Assembly: GCA_016206815.1 (NCBI GenBank)
Contig: JACQQT010000057.1
Coordinates: forward strand, 1 to 12,393
DNA from: Candidatus Omnitrophota bacterium
GTDB taxonomy: Bacteria; Omnitrophota; Omnitrophia; Omnitrophales; Danuiimicrobiaceae
Length of the DNA stretch: 12,393 bases
Reading direction: 5' to 3'
Under the pieces are notes generated by a model. That model saw only the letters and a list, made by a program, of their open reading frames with translations, was not told the origin of the DNA and ran no database searches. Within the stretch, counting starts at the first letter, position 1, and each line of letters starts with the position of its first letter. The position numbers and the translations under genes were made by a program. This document shows, piece by piece, positions 1 through 6,246 of the stretch.

Positions 1-186
1 ATCTTGAATCAACCCCGATTCGTCATCATTGATATAACAGCTGGCCGTGATATGCATGGGGTTCACTAAAACAAGGCCTTCTTTGACACCGGAGTTCCTG
101 ACAATCTCTTCTACCTGAGACGTGATGTTCAGGTATTCCCGTCTTTTTTGTGTTTTCATCCAAAGATATTCTCGATAAGATTTCAT
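1..186 (-). CDS. yjbQ: YjbQ family protein (UPF0047), 5' part only
   Basis: The first 62 codons are present, from an ATG at 184-186; the gene runs off the left edge of the window. The translation begins MKSYREYLWMKTQKRREYLN and carries the family's characteristic stretch around residues 43-62 (PMHITASCYINDDESGL), which matches the usual 'HTTA..INE.E.GL..D' block of YjbQ/UPF0047 proteins. Members are small, about 130-140 residues, form trimers, and have been linked to a weak thiamine-phosphate synthase activity; their true cellular role is unsettled. A longer reading frame on the same strand (26-283) is out of frame with this protein and has no family resemblance, so it is not the gene. A sigma70-type promoter lies at 211-239, giving a leader of only about 20 nt. 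No strong Shine-Dalgarno is visible before the ATG. The gene is divergent from the methyltransferase at 338. Confidence 0.85.
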   Translation of the reverse strand, partial: MKSYREYLWMKTQKRREYLNITSQVEEIVRNSGVKEGLVLVNPMHITASCYINDDESGLIQD

Positions 187-210
187 CTCGTGGGTCGTTC
201 CCAGACTGGG

Positions 211-239
211 ATTGTAACGCGCCTCCTGAACCTATGCAA
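211..239 (-). promoter_or_regulatory. sigma70-type promoter for yjbQ
   Basis: Read on the minus strand, the site is TTGCAT - 17 nt - TACAAT (-35 at 234-239, -10 at 211-216). Transcription should start near 204, about 20 nt before the yjbQ ATG. The spacing is ideal and each hexamer has one or two mismatches to consensus. Confidence 0.65.
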
Positions 240-287
240 GCATGAGATGGTGAGGGGTGCCTACCACGAATGGCGAGGAACATTCAT

Positions 288-316
288 TTGACAAACCAGT
301 CTGATCCGTATACTTT
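288..316 (+). promoter_or_regulatory. sigma70-type promoter for the methyltransferase
   Basis: A perfect -35 TTGACA lies at 288-293. Two -10 registers are possible: TACTTT at 311-316 with a 17-nt spacer, or TATACT at 309-314 with a 15-nt spacer. Transcription would begin near 321-324 and leave a very short leader before the ATG at 338. The site faces away from the yjbQ promoter at 211-239. Confidence 0.65.
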
Positions 317-337
317 TTACCCACTAACTTACACCTT

Positions 338-1165
338 ATGGAAAAACCTAAAAGTTTAAGTCCGGACTTATACGATAAGAATTATTACCTTCACAGTCTC
401 CCGGGACTTGAACACATTCAAAACGAAGAGATTTTGGATCCTGCCGCTATCGAAACCGTTCGATTCGGTCAGATGAAACCCGGTGGCCGCATTCTAGATT
501 TTGGATGCGGAAGAGGCGCTTTAGCCATCACGCTGGCCAAAAAAGGCTGGATGGTTGTGGGCGTGGATTTCAGCAAATCGGCCATTGAATTCGCGCGTGA
601 TTTATTGAAACGGTTCCCGGATGATATCAAAAACCGTGTCCGATTTGAACAAATGGAAATGGCCGATCTTTCTTATGATTCAGAGTTTGATACCATTATT
701 TTTAACCAAGTCTACGAACATCTCCACCCTTGGGAGCTTGAAATTTTAATTCCCAAGTTTAAACGTGCCCTCAAACCAAACGGGATGCTGGTCATCAGCA
801 CGCCAAATCTCGACTATATCCGCTACCTTTTTCCACTGAAACGAATGGCCAACCTTCCGTTCAAAATCGTGAAGGAAATCCTGCGCGTGTTCCGGGGCAA
901 AAGCAGACACACCGCTTCTTTCGGAATTTTCCTCAAAGAAATTTTCAAAATCCGCTATCCCGAAAGTGAGCACACCCGCCTTCACATTAACCTGCAAACG
1001 CCCGCCGGCATTCGCAGGGCGTTGGAACAACAGGGATTTCAAGCGCAAGCGGAGTGTGTCGACTCCCACGCGGATCTTCTCAGTCTCGTGGCGAAACGGT
1101 GGTGGGGAGAAACGATTTGGTTAACGGGGACCGTCAAGAATCAAACTGCGCAAGCTCAACTTTAG
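338..1165 (+). CDS. class I SAM-dependent methyltransferase
   Basis: The product is a 275-residue Rossmann-fold methyltransferase of the UbiG/'methyltransferase domain 23' type. SAM-binding motif I is RILDFGCGRG (residues 51-60). The acidic end of strand 2 is GVDFS (75-79), followed by the motif IV region FNQVYEHLHPWE (122-133). The post-catalytic strand LKPNGMLVISTPN (145-157) is typical of the family. The C-terminal part has the usual H-N-x-x-T-P-x-G-hh-x-x-L-x-x-x-G-F pattern (about 216-234). The substrate cannot be read from the sequence; relatives act on quinones, lipids, sugars or small molecules. The ATG at 338 is the only start consistent with the promoter at 288-316; the Shine-Dalgarno is weak. 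This is the only plus-strand gene here, and its last 32 bp overlap the convergent thioesterase gene. Confidence 0.88.
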   Translation: MEKPKSLSPDLYDKNYYLHSLPGLEHIQNEEILDPAAIETVRFGQMKPGGRILDFGCGRGALAITLAKKGWMVVGVDFSKSAIEFARDLLKRFPDDIKNRVRFEQMEMADLSYDSEFDTIIFNQVYEHLHPWELEILIPKFKRALKPNGMLVISTPNLDYIRYLFPLKRMANLPFKIVKEILRVFRGKSRHTASFGIFLKEIFKIRYPESEHTRLHINLQTPAGIRRALEQQGFQAQAECVDSHADLLSLVAKRWWGETIWLTGTVKNQTAQAQL

Positions 1166-1547
1166 ATTTGAGAACTTCCGGAATGCGAACGGGTTTTAGA
1201 TTCCGGTCTCCAAAAACGTGTATGGTATACCCCGTGGCGATTGGTCTTGCGGCACCGTTTTTTAAAACCTGGTACTCAAAACGGATGGAACTTTGCCGGA
1301 CTTGGCTGACCAGGGTCCGAACCGTGAGAAGATCGTCATAAGAACTGGGCCCTAAATATCGGCATTGAGCTTCTGCGACCGGAAGAAAAATGCCCTGCTT
1401 TTCAAACTCGGAATAGACAATGCCAAGCGCCCGGAAATATTCCGTTCGGGCTGCCTCAAACCAGACGAGATAATTCGCATAATAACTAATCCCCATCCGG
1501 TCGGTTTCCGCGTAACGAACGCGCGTTTGATAGTCAAAAAATTTCAT
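1134..1547 (-). CDS. ybgC: YbgC/4HBT-family acyl-CoA thioesterase
   Basis: The product is a 137-residue single hotdog-fold protein, the normal size for YbgC-like thioesterases, which hydrolyse acyl-CoA esters in the cytoplasm. The family signature is at residues 14-33 (ETDRMGISYYANYLVWFEAA), with Asp16 at the catalytic position and Glu31 in the conserved F-E-x-A-R. A Tyr (residue 23) stands where many members have His; this 'YYANY' variant is common. The ATG overlaps the stop of the zinc-ribbon gene in an ATGA (1544-1547) and has no Shine-Dalgarno of its own, so translation is probably coupled. It is the last gene of the hrcA operon. In proteobacteria ybgC usually accompanies tol-pal, so the heat-shock context is different. 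Its 3' end runs 32 bp into the convergent methyltransferase gene. The substrate is unknown. Confidence 0.87.
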   Translation of the reverse strand: MKFFDYQTRVRYAETDRMGISYYANYLVWFEAARTEYFRALGIVYSEFEKQGIFLPVAEAQCRYLGPSSYDDLLTVRTLVSQVRQSSIRFEYQVLKNGAARPIATGYTIHVFGDRNLKPVRIPEVLKSKVELAQFDS

Positions 1548-1855
1548 TTGCTTTGATCGGAAGTCTTGGAAGGCGCGGTCACGCTGGTTGCTCCGCTCGC
1601 CGTTTTGTCAGAAGGGGTTGGTTTCGCTTCAGATTGGTTTTTCTTCTCTGCTTCTGCCTTTTTCTGATAACTTGTCGAACGATAATCGGTTTGATAAAAA
1701 CCGGTTCCCTTAAAAATAATACCGCCGCCTTTGCCGATTAATCGACGAACACTGCCCTGACAAACCGGGCAGATTTTAATCGCTTCAGCCGTGATCGATT
1801 GAAATTGTTCGAACTGATGCGAACACGCATCACACTGATATTCGTAAGTGGGCAT
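1544..1855 (-). CDS. FmdB-type zinc ribbon protein
   Basis: The 103-residue protein starts MPTYEYQCDACSHQFE and has the FmdB/CxxC_CxxC_SSSS regulatory-type zinc ribbon: Cys8, Cys11, Cys29 and Cys32 should bind one zinc. A glycine-rich stretch and the conserved F-K-G-T-G-F-Y-Q-T-D-Y segment (48-58) complete the domain. Residues from about 60 onward are a Lys/Ser/Thr/Ala-rich low-complexity tail, typical of this family. The name comes from a putative regulator in a formamidase operon; the general function is not known. The start is supported by GGGAG six bases upstream of the ATG, inside the 3' end of dnaJ. Only 3 bp separate it from dnaJ, and it overlaps the next gene by 4 bp, so it belongs to the heat-shock operon. 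Confidence 0.88.
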   Translation of the reverse strand: MPTYEYQCDACSHQFEQFQSITAEAIKICPVCQGSVRRLIGKGGGIIFKGTGFYQTDYRSTSYQKKAEAEKKNQSEAKPTPSDKTASGATSVTAPSKTSDQSK

Positions 1856-1858
1856 CCG

Positions 1859-2980
1859 CTACTCCCTCTGCCACCGGGTGAAAAAACTTTTGCCCGAGGC
1901 GCCTTGATCTCTTAATTTTCCAAATTCTTCTAAGAGTTTTTTCTCCTCCGCAGATAAATGCTCCGGTATTTCAACGTTCACACGCACCAACTCATCCCCC
2001 ACCCCATAACCTCTGAGATCGGAAAAACCTTTTCCCTTTAGTCGAAACACTTTTCCCGGCTGCGTGCCGGCCGGAATTTTCAAACGCACTTTTCCGTTTA
2101 ACGTCGGAACTTCAATTTGAGTTCCGAGGGCAGCTTGATGAATCCCGATCTTTGCTTCCAACAGCAGATCTCGTCCGGCGCGTTCAAAAACCGCATGCGG
2201 TTTCACGGATACATAGACATAAAGGTTTCCTCTGGCACCGCCTCGCTCGCCCGCTTCTCCTTCTCCGGAAATTTTAAGCTGCGAACCATCTTCAATCCCG
2301 GCTGGAATTTTGATATTCAGTTTCCTGTTTTTTTGAACTCTGCCGTTTCCGTGACAGTTTTTGCATGGTTTGGTAATCTGCTTGCCTTCCCCATGGCAAC
2401 GGGGACAGGTCCGGCGCATCGTAAAAAACCCTTGTGAGATTCTCACTTCACCGTGTCCGCCGCAATCCGAGCAGATCGTCGGCTGGCTTCCCGGCTCAGC
2501 CCCGCTTCCCCGGCAGGAATCGCAATGCTCGGCACGCAGAAACTCAACCGTCACTTCTTTCCCGTGAGCTACCTCTTCGAGAGAAATCTCAACTGAATAT
2601 TCCAAATCCGATCCGCGAATACCGCTTCGAGCTCTACCGGCCCTGTGAGCGCTCGTGCCGAAAAAATCTTCGAAAAGATCTCCGAAAATATCGCCGAATC
2701 CTTGGAAAGCCCCTTCAAAACCTTCAAACCCCTGAAAACCGCTTCCGCCAAGCGAATGTCCGAATTGATCGTATTGAGCTCGCTTCTGTGAATCACTTAA
2801 AACGGCGTAAGCCTCGGCTGCTTCTTTGAAACGTTCCTCCGCTTCTTTGTTACCCTTATTGCGATCGGGATGATACTTCAGCGCCAACTTCCGGTAGGCC
2901 TTTTTGATTTCATCGGCGGAAGCGGTTTTGGAAACGCCCAATACTTCGTAATAATCTCTTTTGTTCGTACCGGTTGCCAT
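1859..2980 (-). CDS. dnaJ: chaperone protein DnaJ (Hsp40)
   Basis: This is a full-length type I DnaJ of 373 residues, the J-domain co-chaperone that delivers unfolded substrates to DnaK and stimulates its ATPase. The J domain spans about residues 8-73, with the invariant HPD at 37-39. A Gly/Phe-rich linker follows (about 74-115; repeated GF, QGFEGFEG). Four CxxCxGxG zinc repeats are present: C153/C156, C170/C173, C192/C195 and C206/C209. The C-terminal substrate-binding domain includes KIPAGIEDG and VPTLNGKVRLKIPAGTQPG. The gene follows grpE by 3 bp and precedes the zinc-ribbon gene by 3 bp, so it is cotranscribed and CIRCE-controlled. Its partner dnaK is not in the cluster. The Shine-Dalgarno is weak, suggesting coupling to grpE translation. 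Confidence 0.97.
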   Translation of the reverse strand: MATGTNKRDYYEVLGVSKTASADEIKKAYRKLALKYHPDRNKGNKEAEERFKEAAEAYAVLSDSQKRAQYDQFGHSLGGSGFQGFEGFEGAFQGFGDIFGDLFEDFFGTSAHRAGRARSGIRGSDLEYSVEISLEEVAHGKEVTVEFLRAEHCDSCRGSGAEPGSQPTICSDCGGHGEVRISQGFFTMRRTCPRCHGEGKQITKPCKNCHGNGRVQKNRKLNIKIPAGIEDGSQLKISGEGEAGERGGARGNLYVYVSVKPHAVFERAGRDLLLEAKIGIHQAALGTQIEVPTLNGKVRLKIPAGTQPGKVFRLKGKGFSDLRGYGVGDELVRVNVEIPEHLSAEEKKLLEEFGKLRDQGASGKSFFTRWQRE

Positions 2981-2983
2981 GGT

Positions 2984-3565
2984 TTACGTCAGCTCTTCGC
3001 TTTTCTCCTCTGAAGAAAGTGTCCCGCTCTGAACCGAAACTTTGACCTTTGCGGCACGAAGCAATTTCCCGTTGAGTTGATATCCTGCTAACGCTTCCTC
3101 AACCACAATGCCTTCCGGCTCTTTCGGAGAAACCACATGACCCACGGCTTCATGCTGATGAGGATCGAAAGGCTTCCCAAGCGTTTCCAGACGCTTCAAC
3201 CCCCGTTCCGCTAAAGCAGAGCTCAGTTGCTTTTGAATCAATAAGAATCCATCTTGAATCGACTTCGTCTTCTCATCATCGCTCCCCTCCAAATGTGCTA
3301 ATGCCAACTCAAAATGATCCAAAGTCGGCAGAAGATCGTAAATGGTTCCTTCAAGCGCAAACTTCAAAAATTCTTCGCGTTCTTTGGCTAAACGTTTCTT
3401 GGCGTTATCAAAGTCAGCCGCAGAGCGAAGCAGCCGGTCTTGAATTTGTGAAAATTCTTCCGCCTTGCGCAAAAGTTCCTCATGCTCAGTTCGACTGATC
3501 TGCACGGTCTCGGGACCATCCGAATCGGGAGTAGAAGATAAGGATTGTTTTTTCTTGTGGGTCAT
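2984..3565 (-). CDS. grpE: nucleotide exchange factor GrpE
   Basis: GrpE releases ADP from DnaK. The 193-residue product has the family layout: a charged, disordered N-terminus; a long coiled coil (about residues 24-60) leading into DFDNAKKRLAKEREEF; a four-helix region with LLPTLDHFELAL; and the C-terminal beta-wing domain with the signature FDPHQHEAVG (about 133-142). I chose the ATG at 3563-3565, which gives the start MTHKKK and has GGTGAT five bases upstream. A GTG at 3575-3577 would add four residues and overlap the hrcA stop, but its Shine-Dalgarno (GGA) is too close. The N-terminus is not conserved, so the choice does not affect the identification. The gene lies between hrcA and dnaJ in the operon. 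Confidence 0.94.
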   Translation of the reverse strand: MTHKKKQSLSSTPDSDGPETVQISRTEHEELLRKAEEFSQIQDRLLRSAADFDNAKKRLAKEREEFLKFALEGTIYDLLPTLDHFELALAHLEGSDDEKTKSIQDGFLLIQKQLSSALAERGLKRLETLGKPFDPHQHEAVGHVVSPKEPEGIVVEEALAGYQLNGKLLRAAKVKVSVQSGTLSSEEKSEELT

Positions 3566-3570
3566 ATCGA

Positions 3571-4602
3571 TCACCACTGTTCCAATGCCTCGCCGAAGCG
3601 TCGCGAAACAAAATCGACCAGCGAGATGATTTTTTCATATTGCATGCGCCTCGGTCCCAATACACCGATACTGCCGACCGTTCGCTGGTTCACCCGATAC
3701 TGAGCCGTCACTAAAGAACAATCCCAAATATCAGCACAATGGTGTTCTAGTCCGATCTGTACTTGAACGCCTTCCTGAATCGGACGCGAGCTCAGTAAAT
3801 CTGCCAGGTGTTCCCGGGTTTCCAACGTTCTAAATAACCGGCGTGATTTTTCCCAATTTTGAAACTCGGGTTGCTCCAAAATATAACGGGAACCTTGTAC
3901 GGCGAGACGCCTCTGTTCCGTTTTCGGAAAACCTTGGGCCACAATGTCGATAGCGGTTTGGTGCAAAACATGCAGCGAATCCTGTACACGTTCCAACTTT
4001 TCGGTCAAATAAGTCTGCACTTGTGCCAATAACATGCCTTCCAGTTCCTGGTTCAGAAAACGATTGATTCGAGTGAGCTCCTCGGCAGGAATCGTTTCTT
4101 TCATGTCCACCGCCTGGCTTTGGACAAAACCGTTTCTGGTGACCCAGACAACTAATAAATTCCGCCGGTTTAAGGGGGCCAATTCAATTCGTTTCAGTAC
4201 CATCCCCTCAAATGTCGGAAACATCACTAACCCCGCTTGTTCGGAAAGCGTAGAAAGAATCTTGGACGTCCGTTCAATGAGAGTTTCCATGTTATCGATC
4301 CTGCCTCGGTATTCTCGTGCTACCAGCGCCACAACATGGGGAGGAACTCTTGACTCTGACATCAGACAATCTACATAATACCGATAACCCTTGTCGGTCG
4401 GAATGCGCCCTGCGGAAGTATGCGGCTGCTGAATAAAGTTCCGCTCTTCTAAATCATGCATTTCGTTGCGAATCGTCGCAGGTGAAAGTTCCTGTGAATA
4501 GGTCTTTGCAATCGTTCTGGAGCCGACCGGACTCACCGTCTTTACATAAGTTCCGACGATGAGTTTGAGGACTTCTTGCTGGCGTCTGGTTAAATTTTCC
4601 AT
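3571..4602 (-). CDS. hrcA: heat-inducible transcription repressor HrcA
   Basis: HrcA is a dimeric repressor that binds CIRCE operators upstream of chaperone operons and depends on chaperonin for its active fold. The product has 343 residues, the usual length. An N-terminal winged helix occupies about residues 1-78. It holds RQQEVLKLIVGTYV, the SPVGSRTIA segment and the highly conserved SPATIRNEMHDLEE...HTSAGRIPTDKGYRYYVD block (40-78). A GAF-like dimerisation region follows, ending in the family motif VGSIGVLGPRRMQYEKII near the C-terminus. The start is the ATG at 4600-4602 with AGGA seven bases upstream. hrcA is the first gene of the operon, and its own promoter carries a CIRCE, so it should repress itself together with grpE, dnaJ and the two genes behind them. 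Confidence 0.96.
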   Translation of the reverse strand: MENLTRRQQEVLKLIVGTYVKTVSPVGSRTIAKTYSQELSPATIRNEMHDLEERNFIQQPHTSAGRIPTDKGYRYYVDCLMSESRVPPHVVALVAREYRGRIDNMETLIERTSKILSTLSEQAGLVMFPTFEGMVLKRIELAPLNRRNLLVVWVTRNGFVQSQAVDMKETIPAEELTRINRFLNQELEGMLLAQVQTYLTEKLERVQDSLHVLHQTAIDIVAQGFPKTEQRRLAVQGSRYILEQPEFQNWEKSRRLFRTLETREHLADLLSSRPIQEGVQVQIGLEHHCADIWDCSLVTAQYRVNQRTVGSIGVLGPRRMQYEKIISLVDFVSRRFGEALEQW

Positions 4603-4653
4603 TCTTTATTCCTGCCTTGACCTAACGATTGAATTGAAGAAACGCACACAAAC

Positions 4654-4680
4654 TTAGCGCTCTCAATATCAGAGTGCCAA
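4654..4680 (-). promoter_or_regulatory. CIRCE operator (HrcA binding site)
   Basis: The inverted repeat reads on the minus strand TTGGCACTC - 9 nt - GAGCGCTAA, compared with the CIRCE consensus TTAGCACTC - 9 nt - GAGTGCTAA. Each 9-bp arm has one mismatch and the spacer is the canonical 9 nt. It begins four bases after the -10 hexamer, so it covers the transcription start and lies in the 5' leader of hrcA, the standard arrangement for HrcA autoregulation. Confidence 0.92.
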
Positions 4681-4683
4681 ACG

Positions 4684-4712
4684 ATTTTATCACGGATGAC
4701 ACTGCCCTGCAA
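4684..4712 (-). promoter_or_regulatory. sigma70-type promoter of the hrcA operon
   Basis: On the minus strand the site is TTGCAG - 17 nt - TAAAAT (-35 at 4707-4712, -10 at 4684-4689). Initiation is expected at about 4676-4680, inside the CIRCE. The leader to the hrcA ATG is about 75 nt. No clear terminator separates this promoter from the lipoprotein gene upstream, so some read-through from that gene is possible. Confidence 0.78.
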
Positions 4713-4758
4713 GGATTTGCATCTTATTGAAAATAAACAGGATAAGAAATGTTTCCAG

Positions 4759-6234
4759 CTAAAAAGTATTGCCTGACTGAGCGCCGAGAAGCACCGCAAT
4801 ATCTATTTTCTTCTTCTGAAAAAGGCTCAAGCGCTCGGGGATCAGGCGAAGCATTTGAGATTCGCCGCCGGGCTGCCATACCAATTCCAAATCGTGATCA
4901 TCCTGAAACTGATAACTGCGAAGAAGGTCTGTAAACTCGCGAAGGACTAAATTGAACAAATAAAGAACGTCTTCATCTGAAATGACCTTGGTCATCGAAC
5001 TCCTAGAAGGATTTTGCATTTGCTTTGTTATAAAATCAAAATAAAGAGCAAAGGAAGGCCCATCCTGCGCAGAAACGGATGCATCAGCGGGTTCATCTCG
5101 ATGTACAAAATTAATCTGAGCACGCCGAACCGTGTGGCGAATCCGTTCATCGCCTAGGAGGAGCGCTTGAACCCTCCGATTGAGCTGACGGGCCAAAAAA
5201 TCCCCCAATTTGATTTCTTCGACCTGAAACTGTCTCGGCCAAGTTTCCAAATCTTGGGCCAGATTCAGTTCCGGTGGCAAAGGAATTTTTCGAAGTTGTT
5301 TTGTGTCATCGACATAATAGAAAGGAACGACCTGCGCAATCTTAAACTGTTGGCCGGAAGGTTCCACCACAAAGATGTATTCCAGGGTCGTGCCGGACGG
5401 ATAAGAGAATGCACTGCTTGAAACGCCCGGTTTGGGCTCATACGTTTCGGTTAATTTGACATAAACCAGGGCCTGTTGCCCGCGATAAGGACGGCTTTTG
5501 ATCATGTTTAATTCGACATTTACGTTTTGCTTGTCTTGAATGGTGGTTAAGAACTGGTAAAGAAGGGGGGGTAACGTCTCGGGTGAAAACGGTACGGCAA
5601 GGTAGCGCTCGGACAATTCTTTGCCGTCCAGTAGGGACGCATTTTCAAACAACTGGCGAACCGGTTTTTCCCATAAAATGGAGCGATTGAATTTCAGCTC
5701 ATGGAGGACACGTTTTCGGTACTCCGTCCGTGAAATATCCCAAAGACGGACACGCCTGACATCCGGAACGTAACCCATGAGCACCAACTGAAGTCCGGTG
5801 GATTCAACATCGGTTGCCTGAAGCTCATAAAAATCAATCGGCCGGTCGGAACTCAGCAATACCCTTGAAATCGTAAACAGAACGTTTTCCAGCTGATCCA
5901 TTGCTTCCGGTTCCGGTTCAAAGAGTGAATCCAAATTGTTAATATTGCCGGACAGGATTTCTTCTTTCACGTTGGCAGTGAACAATTTCTTTAAGGGGAG
6001 GAAAACACCGATGGTTTTTCCTGCAAACTGGACTTCCACATTTTCAATCTTATATTCTTTCCTGCAGATTTCCTGGATGGAGGCGGCGACTTTGTCTTCC
6101 GGATAAGTGGCGGAATTGCATCCGGAGAAGCCCATTACAATCGCCAAACTCAATAGCGGGAAGTAAAACAAAAACGGAAAGGAAAATTTTGTAAAAATAG
6201 CGGAGCGCCTTGCCCCGCTATCATGATGAATCAT
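4759..6234 (-). CDS. large putative lipoprotein, family not recognised
   Basis: The product has 491 residues. The N-terminus has basic residues (RR at 9-10), a hydrophobic stretch of about 20 residues (17-36, FSFPFLFYFPLLSLAIVMGF), then a lipobox-like FSGC with Cys39, so a lipid-anchored protein facing the periplasm is likely. Asn, not Asp, follows the Cys, so by the E. coli rule it would go on to the outer membrane. The remainder is soluble, mixed alpha/beta-like and charged, with no repeats and no motif I can assign. The stop of the FtsH-like protease gene lies 12 bp upstream, so the two are almost certainly cotranscribed and may work together. The start is the first ATG after that gene; its Shine-Dalgarno is weak, as expected for a coupled downstream gene. 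A later start would shorten the n-region without losing the lipobox. Confidence 0.75.
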   Translation of the reverse strand: MIHHDSGARRSAIFTKFSFPFLFYFPLLSLAIVMGFSGCNSATYPEDKVAASIQEICRKEYKIENVEVQFAGKTIGVFLPLKKLFTANVKEEILSGNINNLDSLFEPEPEAMDQLENVLFTISRVLLSSDRPIDFYELQATDVESTGLQLVLMGYVPDVRRVRLWDISRTEYRKRVLHELKFNRSILWEKPVRQLFENASLLDGKELSERYLAVPFSPETLPPLLYQFLTTIQDKQNVNVELNMIKSRPYRGQQALVYVKLTETYEPKPGVSSSAFSYPSGTTLEYIFVVEPSGQQFKIAQVVPFYYVDDTKQLRKIPLPPELNLAQDLETWPRQFQVEEIKLGDFLARQLNRRVQALLLGDERIRHTVRRAQINFVHRDEPADASVSAQDGPSFALYFDFITKQMQNPSRSSMTKVISDEDVLYLFNLVLREFTDLLRSYQFQDDHDLELVWQPGGESQMLRLIPERLSLFQKKKIDIAVLLGAQSGNTF

Positions 6235-6246
6235 AGGAAGGTAAAT

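Noticed and set aside
26..283. 85-codon minus-strand frame at the left edge
   Set aside because: It is out of frame with the YjbQ-family coding sequence at 1-186, which has clear family motifs. Its upstream half covers the yjbQ promoter.
2434..2829. 131-codon plus-strand frame opposite dnaJ
   Set aside because: It is antisense to the J-domain, Gly/Phe and zinc-finger coding region, and Arg/Pro-rich, as expected of a shadow frame.
4681..4758. Terminator after the large lipoprotein gene
   Set aside because: Only a weak CTTAT/ATAAG pairing with a long loop and no T-run was found, so none is claimed.
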